NCBI GenBank assembly: GCA_022600955.1
Contig: JAHZJK010000010.1
Coordinates: 62,001-126,000 of the forward strand
Length of the DNA: 64,000 nt
Direction: 5' to 3'
Source of the DNA: Gammaproteobacteria bacterium
GTDB lineage: Bacteria; Pseudomonadota; Gammaproteobacteria; Steroidobacterales; Woeseiaceae
Positions 20,917 to 30,878 of the stretch are shown piece after piece (position 1 is the stretch's first letter; each line of letters opens with the position of its first letter). Made by a program: the position numbers and the translations under genes. Under the pieces are notes generated by a model, which had not been told where the DNA came from, made no database searches, and saw nothing but the letters and a program-made list of their open reading frames with translations.

Positions 20917-22845
20917 CTACTTGGACTCATCGCCCTTGTCGACTTCCTCAAATTCAGCATCGACAACGTCGTCACCACCGGCACTGCCTTCGGCTGCTTC
21001 GGCATCGCCAGCCTCACCGTCGGCAGCCTGTTCAGCATAGAGTTTCTGCGCCAGCCCGGCGGATGCTTCACCCAACGCAGTGGTTTTCGCTTCGATCGTT
21101 TCTTTGTCGTCACCGTCAAGCGCCGTCTTCAGATCCGATACCGCGTTTTCCACCGCCAGACGCTCCTCGGCCGTCGCTTTTTCTCCAAGCTCATTGAGCG
21201 TCTTCTCAGCCGCGTGTATCAGGCCGTCAGCCTGGTTGCGCGTGTCAACCAGCTCACGGAACTTGCGGTCCTCTTCTGCATGGCTTTCAGCGTCAGAGAC
21301 CATTTGCTCGATCTCATCGTCCGAAAGTCCGCTTGACGCCTTGATCACGATATTCTGACTTTTGCCCGTCGCCTTGTCTTTTGCCGACACGTTCAGGATA
21401 CCGTTCGCGTCGATATCGAAAATAACCTCAATCTGCGGCAAACCACGTGGTGCAGGCGGAATATCTGCCAGATCAAAGCGTCCCAGCGACTTGTTGTCCT
21501 GTGAACGTTCACGCTCACCCTGCAGCACATGAATCGTGACTGCAGTCTGATTGTCGTCAGCGGTTGAGAACGTTTGCTCCGCGTTAGCCGGAATCGTTGT
21601 GTTCTTGTCGATAAGGCTGGTCATGACACCGCCAAGCGTCTCGATACCCAGAGACAACGGCGTTACGTCGAGCAAGAGAACGTCTTTAACGTCACCGGCC
21701 AGTACGCCACCCTGAATCGCGGCGCCCATCGCAACCGCCTCATCAGGATTCACATCACGACGGGGCTCCTTGCCGAAGAAATTCTGCACTTCTTCCTGCA
21801 CTTTCGGCATACGAATCTGGCCGCCCACAAGAATGACGTCGTCAATCTCGTTCACTTTCAGTCCAGCGTCTTTCAAGGCAATCTTGCAAGGCTCAATCGT
21901 GCGCGCAATCAGCGCCTCAACCAGGGACTCGAGCTTCGCGCGCGTCAACTTGATGTTGAGGTGCTTCGGTCCGCTCGCGTCAGCCGTGATATACGGCAGA
22001 TTGACTTCAGTCTGCTGCTGCGAACTAAGCTCGATCTTCGCTTTTTCTGCGGCCTCTTTGAGACGCTGCATAGCCAGCGGATCCGCCGTGATATCGACAC
22101 CGCTTTCGCGCTGGAATTCACTTGTCAGATACTCAATGACACGCATGTCAAAGTCTTCACCGCCGAGGAATGTATCGCCGTTGGTTGCCAGAACTTCAAA
22201 CTGATGCTCGCCATCAACTTCCGCGATTTCAATAATCGAAACGTCGAAAGTTCCGCCACCCAGATCAAATACGGCTATCTTCTTGTCACCGCGCTTCTTG
22301 TCCATTCCGTACGCAAGTGCTGCGGCAGTTGGCTCGTTAATGATGCGCTTGACGTCCAGGCCCGCGATCTTGCCGGCATCCTTGGTCGCCTGACGCTGAG
22401 AATCATTGAAGTATGCCGGAACGGTCACAACCGCTTCGGTAACGTCCTCGCCAAGGTAGTCCTCAGCCGTCTTTTTCATCTTCATGAGTACCCGCGCGGA
22501 GATTTCCGGCGGTGCCATCTTCTTGCCTTGCGCCTCAACCCACGCATCGCCGTTTTCGGCTTTCGTAATGGTGTAAGGCACCATATCAATATCACGCTGT
22601 ACGACATCGTCTTCGAAACGACGTCCGATCAGACGCTTCACTGCAAACAGCGTGTTCGTTGGATTGGTGACGGCCTGCCGCTTTGCGGACTGGCCAACCA
22701 GCACCTGGTCGTCTTTGCTGAATGCAACTATCGACGGTGTCGTACGGTCACCTTCACTGTTCTCTATGACCTTGGGGGCATCGCCCTCCATCACTGCAAC
22801 GCAGGAGTTCGTGGTACCAAGGTCGATACCAATCACTTTACCCAT
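20917..22845 (-). CDS. dnaK: chaperone protein DnaK (Hsp70)
   Basis: Central Hsp70 chaperone; 642 residues. The N-terminal ATPase shows [29 protein letters not shown] and VGGQIRMP, followed by the [14 protein letters not shown] linker to the substrate-binding domain and an acidic C-terminal tail. The ATG at 22845 has GGAG nine bases upstream; an in-frame TTG five codons earlier was rejected because homologs begin MGKxIGIDLG. It has its own sigma-32-type promoter upstream. Confidence 0.97.
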   Translation of the reverse strand: MGKVIGIDLGTTNSCVAVMEGDAPKVIENSEGDRTTPSIVAFSKDDQVLVGQSAKRQAVTNPTNTLFAVKRLIGRRFEDDVVQRDIDMVPYTITKAENGDAWVEAQGKKMAPPEISARVLMKMKKTAEDYLGEDVTEAVVTVPAYFNDSQRQATKDAGKIAGLDVKRIINEPTAAALAYGMDKKRGDKKIAVFDLGGGTFDVSIIEIAEVDGEHQFEVLATNGDTFLGGEDFDMRVIEYLTSEFQRESGVDITADPLAMQRLKEAAEKAKIELSSQQQTEVNLPYITADASGPKHLNIKLTRAKLESLVEALIARTIEPCKIALKDAGLKVNEIDDVILVGGQIRMPKVQEEVQNFFGKEPRRDVNPDEAVAMGAAIQGGVLAGDVKDVLLLDVTPLSLGIETLGGVMTSLIDKNTTIPANAEQTFSTADDNQTAVTIHVLQGERERSQDNKSLGRFDLADIPPAPRGLPQIEVIFDIDANGILNVSAKDKATGKSQNIVIKASSGLSDDEIEQMVSDAESHAEEDRKFRELVDTRNQADGLIHAAEKTLNELGEKATAEERLAVENAVSDLKTALDGDDKETIEAKTTALGEASAGLAQKLYAEQAADGEAGDAEAAEGSAGGDDVVDAEFEEVDKGDESK

Positions 22846-22888
22846 GTTATTACGCTCCAAATTTGTAAATGTTCAAAACTGGTTGTTA

Positions 22889-22915
22889 GGTGGGGCCGGG
22901 TTTCGACCTTTCAAG
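22889..22915 (-). promoter_or_regulatory. sigma-32 (RpoH)-type heat-shock promoter of dnaK
   Basis: The minus strand reads CTTGAAA, a 13-base spacer, then CCCCACC. This matches the gammaproteobacterial RpoH consensus (CTTGAAA - 13 to 17 - CCCCAT). It lies about 45 bases upstream of the dnaK start, between grpE and dnaK. Confidence 0.85.
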
Positions 22916-22946
22916 CAATTCAGCCCTCAAATATGGCCGAAAACGC

Positions 22947-23492
22947 CTATTCGGCCGCTACGATGACCATTGCGGGCCGTAGCAGGCGGCCATTTAGCGA
23001 ATAGCCCTTCTGTACAACGCTGACGACCGAACCAGGCTCGACATTGTCCGAGGGCTGCATACTGATGGCCTCATGGAACTCAGGATCAAAGGGTTCGCCT
23101 TCCGGATCAATCTGCTCGATACCGAATTGCTGCATCGCGGTCCCAAGCAATTTGAGTGTTGCGACACTGCCTTCTCGCAAACTGTCCGCGTCAGCGTTCT
23201 CAGCGGCAAGCCCCATTTCGAGGCTGTCGCGAACGCCCAGAAGCTCTTTCCCGAAGCGTTCGAGCGCAAATTTGTGCGCATTTTCAACATCGCGAGACGC
23301 ACGCTTGCGCACATTCTCGAGCTCGGCCGCTGCGCGCAGGTAGCGATTCCAGTTCTCGTCTGCCTTCGCCTGTAACTCCTCCAGTTCGGCACCCGATGAC
23401 TCGGGTTCAACTGCGCCATCGGCTGCTTCAGTCGCTTCGTTTTCGACTTGATCGCCAGCAACATCTTCGGGATGTTCAGCCTGTTGGTTCAT
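22947..23492 (-). CDS. grpE: nucleotide exchange factor GrpE
   Basis: Releases ADP from DnaK; 181 residues from MNQQAEHP. The N-terminal part is acidic and disordered. It is followed by a long coiled coil (ELQAKADENWNRYLRAAAE, ENVRKRA) and the C-terminal beta-wing with FDPEFHEAISMQ and VVQKGYSLNGRLLRPA, the family signature. The ATG at 23492 is nine bases after GGAG; another ATG two codons upstream is also possible. It lies between hrcA and dnaK, as in the hrcA-grpE-dnaK-dnaJ type of cluster. Confidence 0.95.
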   Translation of the reverse strand: MNQQAEHPEDVAGDQVENEATEAADGAVEPESSGAELEELQAKADENWNRYLRAAAELENVRKRASRDVENAHKFALERFGKELLGVRDSLEMGLAAENADADSLREGSVATLKLLGTAMQQFGIEQIDPEGEPFDPEFHEAISMQPSDNVEPGSVVSVVQKGYSLNGRLLRPAMVIVAAE

Positions 23493-23561
23493 CTGCATTA
23501 GCTCCAATACGTACTGCGTCGCCGCTGCAAGCAGCTAGCAACGCACAAAAGACGTTCGCAG

Positions 23562-23588
23562 TGTGGGGATGGCGCCGAGAATATCAAG
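23562..23588 (-). promoter_or_regulatory. sigma-32 (RpoH)-type heat-shock promoter of grpE
   Basis: The minus strand reads CTTGATA, a 13-base spacer, then CCCCACA, in the hrcA-grpE gap about 70 bases upstream of grpE. The spacer length is identical to that of the dnaK promoter. No CIRCE inverted repeat (TTAGCACTC-N9-GAGTGCTAA) is visible here. Confidence 0.78.
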
Positions 23589-23627
23589 CGTTTTGGCCAA
23601 ATAAATCGCTTGTTAGTGGCTTGGTGC

Positions 23628-24692
23628 CTAGGACTGGTTGTGCTGATTGAGCGCTGACTCGAGCAGTCGGGCCGTAACATCGACTATTGGGACAACCCGG
23701 TCGTAAGCCATCCTGGTCGGACCGATGACGCCAAGTACGCCAACAGTATCGTCATCGACGTGGTACGGAGCCGTGATGACGCTGCAATCATCGAAAATTC
23801 GGTAGCCCGACTCCTCGCCAATGAAAATCTGCACACCGTCGGCATTGATGCTGCGGTCCAGCAAGTCGAGAATGACCCGTTTTCGAGAAAACGCGTCGAA
23901 CAGACGGCGCAGAGTATCAACGTCCGACAGTTCCGCAAAATCCATCAGATTTGTCTCACCGGCAACCACATAGTTGCTGTCTGGCTCAACGGCGCCATCC
24001 ATCGCGGACTGCGCCACGGCGATAATGTCGTGCATTGCCTGATTCATCGAATCGCGGGTCGAATCAAGATCCTGCAACAGACTCGAGCGGACATTTTCGA
24101 GGTCCGTACCGCCGTAGTGCTCATTGATGTAGTTCTGGGCCTGTTGCAGCTCGGAGCTTGTATATGCGCGATCTGTGTGAAGAACACGGTTTTGAACTTC
24201 CTGATCGTTCACCACCATGATGACCAAAACTCGATTCTCTGACAGTGGCAGGAACTCAATTTGCCGCAATGTTACTTGTGGAGCCCGCGGTACCGTCACG
24301 ACCCCAGCCATGCTGGTGAACTCCGACAACATGCTGGACACCGCGCCCACCAGAGAGTCCGGATTGTCGGACTCGCCACGAATCTGCGCCTGGATTCTCC
24401 GAATGTCGCCATCGCCCGGTTGCCGGTAGCGCACCAGTGAATCGACAAACAGTCGATATCCCTGCGGCGTTGGAATCCGGCCTGCTGAGGTATGCGGTGC
24501 GGACACAAGCCCCATCTGCTCAAGATCCGACATGACATTGCGGATGGTGGCCGGGCTCAGGTCGAGTCCAGCGTCTTTTGACAGTGTGCGCGACCCGACA
24601 GGCTGACCGTCACGTATGTAGCGCTGGATCAACACCCGTAGCAGATGTTGACCGCGATCATTGGGAATCGGATTGGAAGCGTCATCAGACAT
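23628..24692 (-). CDS. hrcA: heat-inducible transcription repressor HrcA
   Basis: Winged-helix repressor that binds CIRCE elements and is tuned by GroEL; 354 residues from MSDDASNPIPND. The N-terminal DNA-binding region has VGSRTLSKDAGLDLSPATIRN and APHTSAGRIPTPQGYR. The C-terminal domain has DLLDRSI, IGEESGY and IGPTRMAYDRVV. It is divergent from nadK with a 57-bp gap. It probably regulates groESL elsewhere, since the adjacent grpE and dnaK promoters look RpoH-type rather than CIRCE-bearing. Confidence 0.96.
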   Translation of the reverse strand: MSDDASNPIPNDRGQHLLRVLIQRYIRDGQPVGSRTLSKDAGLDLSPATIRNVMSDLEQMGLVSAPHTSAGRIPTPQGYRLFVDSLVRYRQPGDGDIRRIQAQIRGESDNPDSLVGAVSSMLSEFTSMAGVVTVPRAPQVTLRQIEFLPLSENRVLVIMVVNDQEVQNRVLHTDRAYTSSELQQAQNYINEHYGGTDLENVRSSLLQDLDSTRDSMNQAMHDIIAVAQSAMDGAVEPDSNYVVAGETNLMDFAELSDVDTLRRLFDAFSRKRVILDLLDRSINADGVQIFIGEESGYRIFDDCSVITAPYHVDDDTVGVLGVIGPTRMAYDRVVPIVDVTARLLESALNQHNQS

Positions 24693-24749
24693 TCCAAGAA
24701 ACGCTAGCAATGGCTTGCCGGTGGGTCAAGGGTTCGACACAATCATCAT

Positions 24750-25589
24750 ATGACTAGCCGTTTCAAGAATATTACGATTGTCGGTAGAGCCGATGACTCG
24801 CGCGTCAGCGAACCCCTGGAATCCCTGCGCGCGCACCTCAATAAGATAGGGGCGAATCTCGTCGACAATGCTGCAGTTAAAGACGCTGACCTGATTATCG
24901 CCGTGGGAGGCGATGGCACGATGCTGTATGCGAGTCGCCTGGCGCTGGACTCGCGCGCGCCGATTCTGGGCATAAACCGGGGTCGGCTGGGATTTCTTGC
25001 AGATGTCACTCCCGATGACATGATCGCCAGCGTCGACCATGTTATGCGCGGCGAATACAGTGTCGATTCGCGCCTGCTGCTCAAAGCACGACTATTGAGA
25101 GCGGATGGCGGCGAAAGCGTTGCCTACGCTTTAAACGATGTCGTGCTGCAGCGTCGCGACACTGGCCGCATGGTGGATTTCGAAACACGCGTGAACGACG
25201 TGTATGTAAACACGCATGCTGGCGACGGCCTTATCGTCGCTACCCCGACAGGATCAACCGCATACGCACTGAGCTGTGGTGGACCGATTATCGAACCGCA
25301 ACTGGACGCTGTCGTCGTCGTTCCAATTTGCCCGCACACGCTCACCGACAGACCGATCGTTATTTCTGCCGACCAGCCGATCGAGGTACGACTTCTGTAT
25401 CGCGACGACACCAAAGCTGAGCTGACAGTAGACGGATTTTCGTTGGGCCCGATTCACCACGACGACAAATTGACGATCTCCGCGGCGAATAAGCGGGTTA
25501 CACTCGTCCACCCGCCCGGCTATGATTTCTATGGAATCCTGCGCTCCAAGCTGTTCTGGGGACGGGACAATCGTAAACGGGAAAGCTGA
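24750..25589 (+). CDS. nadK: NAD kinase
   Basis: Phosphorylates NAD to NADP; 279 residues. The catalytic GGDG motif is at 53-56 (AVGGDGTMLY). The second signature is TPTGSTAYALSCGGPII, followed by PICPHTLTDRPIV. The hrcA/nadK divergence and nadK-recN adjacency are conserved in gammaproteobacteria. It ends 9 bp before recN and is presumably co-transcribed with it. Confidence 0.96.
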   Translation: MTSRFKNITIVGRADDSRVSEPLESLRAHLNKIGANLVDNAAVKDADLIIAVGGDGTMLYASRLALDSRAPILGINRGRLGFLADVTPDDMIASVDHVMRGEYSVDSRLLLKARLLRADGGESVAYALNDVVLQRRDTGRMVDFETRVNDVYVNTHAGDGLIVATPTGSTAYALSCGGPIIEPQLDAVVVVPICPHTLTDRPIVISADQPIEVRLLYRDDTKAELTVDGFSLGPIHHDDKLTISAANKRVTLVHPPGYDFYGILRSKLFWGRDNRKRES

Positions 25590-25598
25590 GACTACGTC

Positions 25599-27281
25599 AT
25601 GCTGATGAATCTGCAAGTTCGCGATTTCGCGATCGTCGATCGAATTGATCTCGAGTTCGAGGCTGGCATGACTGTGCTTACGGGTGAAACAGGGGCTGGC
25701 AAGTCGATTCTCGTCGACGCACTCGGGTTGGTGCTGGGCGAACGCGGCAACGCGCAGCTGGTGCGTGATGGCGCGAAGCGCGCAGAGTTTGCTGCTGAGT
25801 TCAATGTAGACAAACTGGGCGCTGTTCAAAGCTGGCTTTCCGAGCAGGCCCTTGACCTCGACAGCGGCTGCCTGTTGCGACGTGTCATCGGTGCAGACGG
25901 ACGTTCGAGAGCTTTCATTAACGGCAACGCAGTCCCGGTTTCACAACTCAAGAAACTCGGCGAACTGTTGCTGGATATTCATGGGCAACACTTCCACCAG
26001 TCGCTAGGTCACAAAACGGTGCAACGCGACCTGCTCGACCATTTTGGCGGATTGCTCGATCAACGTGCGAAAGTTGAGCTCGCATTCCGCGCCTGGCAGG
26101 ACGCAGCGACGCGATTGCAAGAGCTGCAACAGGCCGACTCAGAACACGCATCCCGGATCGATCTCCTGACGTTTCAGCTACAGGAACTGGACAGCCTGGC
26201 CGCCGGAGATGGCGAACACGCTGCGTTGAACAACGAACGCCAGAAACTGCAGAATAGCGGCCGGCTGCTGGATGGCGTAACAGGCGCCCTCGACGCTCTT
26301 GATGATAGCGAGTCTGGTAATGCCAATAATCTGATCGCGGATGCCATTCGCGCGATCGATTCACTGGCTCAATATGACCCAGAACTGAAACCGCTCGTCG
26401 AATTACTGAACTCTGCGAGCATCCAGGCTGCAGAAGCAACGGAATCGCTGCGCCGCTACGGCGAGACTGTCGACCTGGACCCGAATCGCCGCGACTGGGT
26501 TGAAGAACGCCTCGATGCACTGCAGTCAATTGCTCGCAAGCATCGCGTCGACGCTGACGAGCTGCCTGAGCTTCGAGAACGCCTACGCGACGACTTCGAC
26601 GCAATTAGTAATTTTGAAGAGCGCGGCAAAGCACTGCAGCAGGAAGTCGAACAACTCAAACAGGATTTTCTGAAACGCGCAAACGCGATCTTCAAAGCGC
26701 GCCGCAAGGCGGGCAAGGCATTCGCATCGGCAGTCACGGAGGCAATGTCAGGGCTGGGCATGCCGGGCGGTGTATTCGACGTCGCGTTGCCGCAACTGGA
26801 CGATACCCAGGCTCGCCCATGGGGCGTTAACGATACCGAGTTCCTGATCAGTGCGAACCCTGGTCAGACGCCTCAGCCACTGGCGAAAATCGCTTCGGGT
26901 GGCGAGCTATCGCGGATGAGCCTCTCAATTCAGGTTATCGCCAGTGACGGCAGCGAAATCCCTACAATGGTTTTCGATGAAGTCGACAGCGGCGTCGGCG
27001 GAGGGGTCGCGGAGATGGTTGGCCGTCGATTGCAGGAACTTGGCATGACGCGCCAGGTACTGTGCGTCACCCATCTGCCGCAAGTTGCCAGCCTGGCCGA
27101 CCAGCACTTTCGAATCAGCAAAGTCAGTGACGGCAAGAGCACACGAACTCGTGTCTCCGCGCTCAGCAAGGACGAGAGAATCGAGGAACTCGCGCGCATG
27201 CTGGGTGGCGTCGAAATCACTCAAAAAACGCTCGAGCATGCCGCAGAAATGCTCAATGGTGCGCCGCAGAAACGCGCCTGA
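25599..27281 (+). CDS. recN: DNA repair protein RecN
   Basis: SMC-like ATPase that holds broken DNA ends for recombination; 560 residues. The Walker A is TGETGAGKSILVDAL near the N-terminus, a long central coiled coil spans about 160-390, and the ABC signature (LAKIASGGELSRM) with Walker B (PTMVFDEVDSGVGG) is near the C-terminus. It starts 9 bp after nadK and converges with fur across a 15-bp gap. An SOS operator was not seen; expression may come from the nadK promoter. Confidence 0.96.
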   Translation: MLMNLQVRDFAIVDRIDLEFEAGMTVLTGETGAGKSILVDALGLVLGERGNAQLVRDGAKRAEFAAEFNVDKLGAVQSWLSEQALDLDSGCLLRRVIGADGRSRAFINGNAVPVSQLKKLGELLLDIHGQHFHQSLGHKTVQRDLLDHFGGLLDQRAKVELAFRAWQDAATRLQELQQADSEHASRIDLLTFQLQELDSLAAGDGEHAALNNERQKLQNSGRLLDGVTGALDALDDSESGNANNLIADAIRAIDSLAQYDPELKPLVELLNSASIQAAEATESLRRYGETVDLDPNRRDWVEERLDALQSIARKHRVDADELPELRERLRDDFDAISNFEERGKALQQEVEQLKQDFLKRANAIFKARRKAGKAFASAVTEAMSGLGMPGGVFDVALPQLDDTQARPWGVNDTEFLISANPGQTPQPLAKIASGGELSRMSLSIQVIASDGSEIPTMVFDEVDSGVGGGVAEMVGRRLQELGMTRQVLCVTHLPQVASLADQHFRISKVSDGKSTRTRVSALSKDERIEELARMLGGVEITQKTLEHAAEMLNGAPQKRA

Positions 27282-27296
27282 TCGAAACCGGGACAG

Positions 27297-27707
27297 TCAG
27301 TCTTCGTTTTTTAGTTTTACGTAGAGCACCAGGCTGTGATCAAGCAACTCGTAGCCGTGCTTCTCTGCTATTTCGTGCTGGATGCGCTCAATCTCTTCGC
27401 TGACAAACTCAATGACGTCACCGGAATCAATACAGACCATGTGGTCGTGGTGTTCGCCATCATCCAGCTCAAAAACCGAGTGGCCGCCTTCGAAATTGTG
27501 GCGTGTCACAAGCCCGGCTGATTCGAACTGCGTCAGCACTCGATATACCGTTGCCAGACCGATATCCTCGCCCAGATTGAGGAGTTGCTTGTAAATATCT
27601 TCAGCACTCTGGTGCCGCAGCTTGGAATCCTCGAGAATCTCCAGAATCTTGAGCCGTGGCAACGTGACCTTCAGGCCGGCCTCGCGAAGTTCGTTTCTTT
27701 GCTGCAT
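27297..27707 (-). CDS. fur: ferric uptake regulator Fur
   Basis: Iron-responsive repressor; 136 residues from MQQRNELREAGLKVT. It has an N-terminal winged helix (RLKILEILEDS, GLATVYRVLTQFESAGL) and metal sites in GEHHDHMVCIDSGDVIEF, with one CxxxxD-type feature. The second CxxC pair found in some Furs is absent. The frame is open 18 codons upstream, but the chosen Met matches family starts. It is divergent from bamE with a 78-bp shared promoter region, a conserved pairing. Confidence 0.96.
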   Translation of the reverse strand: MQQRNELREAGLKVTLPRLKILEILEDSKLRHQSAEDIYKQLLNLGEDIGLATVYRVLTQFESAGLVTRHNFEGGHSVFELDDGEHHDHMVCIDSGDVIEFVSEEIERIQHEIAEKHGYELLDHSLVLYVKLKNED

Positions 27708-27785
27708 GTAAGCGCTCTCACAGGTATGATGCGCGCCTATTATGACAATGTGGCTGAACATTTACAGCCAGTGATACTCAAATAA

Positions 27786-28121
27786 ATGATGAATATGCGA
27801 AAAACGATCCTGCTAGCCGTGTCCCTGTTCTGCCTTGCACTTTCGAGTGGCTGCGTCTATCGCGCTGCCATATCGCAGGGAAACGTTATAAAACAAGAGG
27901 ATCTTGAACAGTTGGAGGTCGGCATGACCAAGAATCAGGTGCGATTCTTGCTCGGCACCCCGATGATTGACGATCCGTTCAGCCGGCAGCGTTGGGACTA
28001 TGTCTATTACCTGAAACTCGGCCGCGATAAAGCAAACCAGAAACGCTGGGTATCCGTGGTCTTTGCGGACGAGGTCGTTGCCGAGATTCGTAAAGAGCTG
28101 GATCTGGCTCCGAAACTCTAG
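27786..28121 (+). CDS. bamE: outer membrane protein assembly factor BamE
   Basis: Lipoprotein of the BAM complex that folds outer-membrane proteins; 111 residues. The signal peptide ends in the lipobox LSSGC with Cys23. The conserved core has LEQLEVGMTKNQVRFLLGTP and DPFSRQRWDYVYYL. Several ATGs cluster at the start (codons 1, 2 and 4). It converges with ratB, overlapping its last 4 bp. Confidence 0.94.
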   Translation: MMNMRKTILLAVSLFCLALSSGCVYRAAISQGNVIKQEDLEQLEVGMTKNQVRFLLGTPMIDDPFSRQRWDYVYYLKLGRDKANQKRWVSVVFADEVVAEIRKELDLAPKL

Positions 28122-28423
28122 GTTTCAGCTGCGCCGCGCATTGTCTGGCCCGCCAGCGCGAGCTTGCGCCGGGCCTCACGGGGGTCAATCTCAAGTTCAC
28201 GATACAACTCGATGCGGTCCCCCGCGACGACTCGATGCTGACGATCGACGAGCCGAGCCCAAACGCCCGTAGCGAGCGCCGCGATGTCACTATCCGGAAA
28301 GCGTTGTTCGATGCCGCTTGCAGCGATTACGTCGGCCACACAGCTGCCCTCTTCTACAGTTACCGATGTTAGCCATTGCTCCTCCGGCGACGCGAACACC
28401 AATTCGACTTCTATATCGCTCAA
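28118..28423 (-). CDS. ratB: RnfH/RatB family ubiquitin-like protein
   Basis: Small beta-grasp protein of the RnfH (YfjF) family; 101 residues. The family signature is visible in the N-terminal strand (IEVELVFASPEEQ), VADVIAASGI, GVWARLV and GDRIELYRELEIDPREARR. Its function is not settled; it is nearly always encoded next to ratA, and here its start overlaps the ratA end by 4 bp. Confidence 0.9.
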   Translation of the reverse strand: MSDIEVELVFASPEEQWLTSVTVEEGSCVADVIAASGIEQRFPDSDIAALATGVWARLVDRQHRVVAGDRIELYRELEIDPREARRKLALAGQTMRGAAET

Positions 28424-28863
28424 GATGCCTGGCCTGCGTACAGCTGACCTGCGCGGACCGTAAAGGAATCGATCAGCGAGCCGCAGATGCGCTCGAAGTA
28501 GCGCCCCAACGCCTTGTCGAGCAAATCGTTGCTGAATTCAAAACTGATCTCGAGGGACACCTTGCAACCATCCTCACCCAGGTTCCGGAAATTCCACAAA
28601 CCCGTCAGCTCTTTGAAAGGCCCGTCAACGAGCTCAAGCGTCATCTGCCGTGCGGGCCGCAATTGATTGCGGGTACGGAAGGTTTTGCTGATACCGCTGT
28701 GGCTAAATTGAAGTGACGCTTCAAGAATAGCGTCTTCCTTGAAATGCAGCTCTGCGCTCTTACACCAGGGCAAGAAACTCGGATATTCTTTCACGTCTTC
28801 AACCAGCACATACATTTGATCTGCTGAATACGGTACCAGCGCGCTACGACTGATTTTGTGCAC
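28420..28863 (-). CDS. ratA: ribosome association toxin RatA (START/polyketide cyclase fold)
   Basis: Coenzyme-Q-binding START-domain protein; in E. coli RatA binds 50S and blocks subunit joining, and the eukaryotic homolog Coq10 binds ubiquinone. 147 residues; the motifs VPYSADQMYVLVEDVKEYPSF and LPWCKSAE near the N-terminus are diagnostic. The start is GTG at 28863 with AAGGG just upstream. The ratA-ratB pair next to bamE/fur and smpB is the conserved order. Confidence 0.93.
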   Translation of the reverse strand: MHKISRSALVPYSADQMYVLVEDVKEYPSFLPWCKSAELHFKEDAILEASLQFSHSGISKTFRTRNQLRPARQMTLELVDGPFKELTGLWNFRNLGEDGCKVSLEISFEFSNDLLDKALGRYFERICGSLIDSFTVRAGQLYAGQAS

Positions 28864-28873
28864 AGGCCCTTAT

Positions 28874-30253
28874 CTATACGACGTTCTTGATCGCGAAGAA
28901 CAGCACAATAGCAATACCGATAGGCGCGATTACGCGCGCGCCGAACCGCCATGCTTTGTACGACAAGCCGGCACCGCCCAATTCGTCTGCTGTGGAATTG
29001 CGGCACATGACCCAGCCCGCGAACACCGCGATGAAAAGGCCACCAGTTGGCAGCATTATCTGGTTTGTTAGGAAATCCAGATTGTCGAAAACCGTGCCCT
29101 GGAAAAACGTTTTGTCCTTCCAGATGTTCCATGAAAATACGCTGCCAAATCCGAGCAGCCAGATTGTTCCGCCAATGATGAGCGCCGCTTGCGCCCGAGT
29201 ACGCTCATAGTGCTCTACGAGCCACGCGACCGCTGGCTCCATCAGGCCAATTGCAGAGGTCCAGGCCGCGAATGACAGCAGAATAAAGAAGATCGTCGAG
29301 AAAAACGCGCCGCCAGGCATCTGTCCCAATGCCAGTGGCAGGGTTTGAAACACGAGGCCCGGGCCCGCATCCGGCTGCAATCCATTGGCAAATACCAGCG
29401 GAAATATCACAAGTCCGGCGAGGATCGCGATACTGGTGTCCGCCGCAACGACTGTTGCTGATGCGCCGGTGATAGAAGTCTCTTCAGGCAGGTAAGCGCC
29501 GTACGCCATGATCGCGCCCATGCCGATACTCAGGGTGAAGAACGCCTGTCCCATTGCCTCAAGCACGCTACCCCAGGTCAGTTTGCTGAAATCCGGTGTG
29601 AACAGGAATTCGACACCCGCACCGAAAGAGCCGGAGGTAATTGAATATCCCAACAGCACGATCATCATGGTCAGCAATGCCGGCACCATGAAGCGAACGG
29701 CCTGCTCAAGGCCACGCTCGACGCCACGCGCGACCACGAACACGGTAAGACTCATGAATAGCGTGTGTACGAACGACATCATGCCAACATTCAGCTTGAA
29801 GGCCTCATGATCGGCGACCACTTGTGTCGCTGTGGCGCCAACAAAGGTGCCGGTGGCACTTTTGACGATATAAGACAGCGTCCAGCCTGCGATCACACTG
29901 TAATACGAGAGAATGAAGACACCGGCAATTACACCCAGCATGCCGACGTAGCGCCAGTTCTTGGAGCTGCCCTCTTCTTTGCCAAGCAACTCCATCGTCG
30001 ACACAGGATTGCGGCGACCGCGACGGCCGATCAGGATTTCCGACATCATCACGGGCATGCCGATAGCGATGACACACGCGAGATAGACGAGCACAAAGGC
30101 ACCGCCACCGTTCTCACCTGCTACATAGGGAAACTTCCAGATATTTCCGAGGCCCACCGCAGAGCCTGTGACTGCAAGGATAAAGGCCATCTTGGATGAC
30201 CAGTGCCCGTGTAATGAGGTACGTTTCCCGTCGCCTGCCTGATTGCTTAGCAT
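28874..30253 (-). CDS. sodium-dependent transporter, NSS/SNF family
   Basis: Sodium-coupled symporter for an amino acid or related amine, in the inner membrane; 459 residues from MLSNQAGDGKR. The first helix carries the family sodium and substrate site (AVTGSAVGLGNIWKFPYV, then GGGAFVLVYL). Roughly 11-12 hydrophobic helices follow. The substrate cannot be named from sequence. It lies 10 bp upstream of ratA, so read-through is possible, and it is divergent from smpB. The frame is open 54 more codons upstream, but that lacks family similarity. Confidence 0.92.
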   Translation of the reverse strand: MLSNQAGDGKRTSLHGHWSSKMAFILAVTGSAVGLGNIWKFPYVAGENGGGAFVLVYLACVIAIGMPVMMSEILIGRRGRRNPVSTMELLGKEEGSSKNWRYVGMLGVIAGVFILSYYSVIAGWTLSYIVKSATGTFVGATATQVVADHEAFKLNVGMMSFVHTLFMSLTVFVVARGVERGLEQAVRFMVPALLTMMIVLLGYSITSGSFGAGVEFLFTPDFSKLTWGSVLEAMGQAFFTLSIGMGAIMAYGAYLPEETSITGASATVVAADTSIAILAGLVIFPLVFANGLQPDAGPGLVFQTLPLALGQMPGGAFFSTIFFILLSFAAWTSAIGLMEPAVAWLVEHYERTRAQAALIIGGTIWLLGFGSVFSWNIWKDKTFFQGTVFDNLDFLTNQIMLPTGGLFIAVFAGWVMCRNSTADELGGAGLSYKAWRFGARVIAPIGIAIVLFFAIKNVV

Positions 30254-30365
30254 TGTTATTGTCTCTAATCGGCAATGATTCACGCGATTCTTATACAAAA
30301 TCAGGTGCCTTACAACGCTTACACCGTATAATCCGCTCGCGCCCACAGGGTCGCGGCCAAATCTG

Positions 30366-30839
30366 ATGAGCAAAAGCAAAGCCAAAAAACCGTCCGGAAA
30401 TGTCATCGCTGTCAATCGAAAGGCACGCCATGACTATTTTATAGAGGACACCTACGAAGCCGGCCTGGCCCTTGAGGGGTGGGAGGTTAAGAGTATGCGT
30501 GAGGGTCGCGCACAGATTACCGAGGCTTATGTCAACCTGCACAGGGGTGAAGCATTCCTGGTCGGCGCGCATTTCTCACCGTTGAAAACGGTGTCAACGC
30601 ACGTCAAGGCCGATCCGACACGTTCGCGGAAGCTGTTGCTGCATAGACAGGAGCTTGATCGGCTCACGGGTGCGGTCGAGCGTAAAGGCTATGCCCTCAT
30701 TCCTCTAAATCTGCACTGGCACAAAGGCCGCGCAAAACTCGATATCGGCCTCGGCAAGGGTAAAAAACAGCACGACAAGCGCGCCGACAAGAAAGATCGC
30801 GACTGGGAACGGCAGAAAGCGCGCATTCTTAAGCCCTGA
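30366..30839 (+). CDS. smpB: SsrA-binding protein SmpB
   Basis: Delivers tmRNA to stalled ribosomes; 157 residues. The conserved core is visible in [35 protein letters not shown], and the C-terminal tail ([15 protein letters not shown]) that reads the empty mRNA channel. It is directly followed by its RNA partner ssrA after 77 bp, which makes the pair a compact trans-translation module. Confidence 0.97.
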   Translation: MSKSKAKKPSGNVIAVNRKARHDYFIEDTYEAGLALEGWEVKSMREGRAQITEAYVNLHRGEAFLVGAHFSPLKTVSTHVKADPTRSRKLLLHRQELDRLTGAVERKGYALIPLNLHWHKGRAKLDIGLGKGKKQHDKRADKKDRDWERQKARILKP

Positions 30840-30878
30840 ATTGACGGTCAAAAAGCCGCCTGTTCCGGGCGAATACCC

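Noticed and set aside
23585..23612. CAAGCG...CGCTTG inverted repeat at the grpE promoter as a possible CIRCE
   Set aside because: Arms are only six bases, the spacer is 16 and the sequence does not match TTAGCACTC-N9-GAGTGCTAA.
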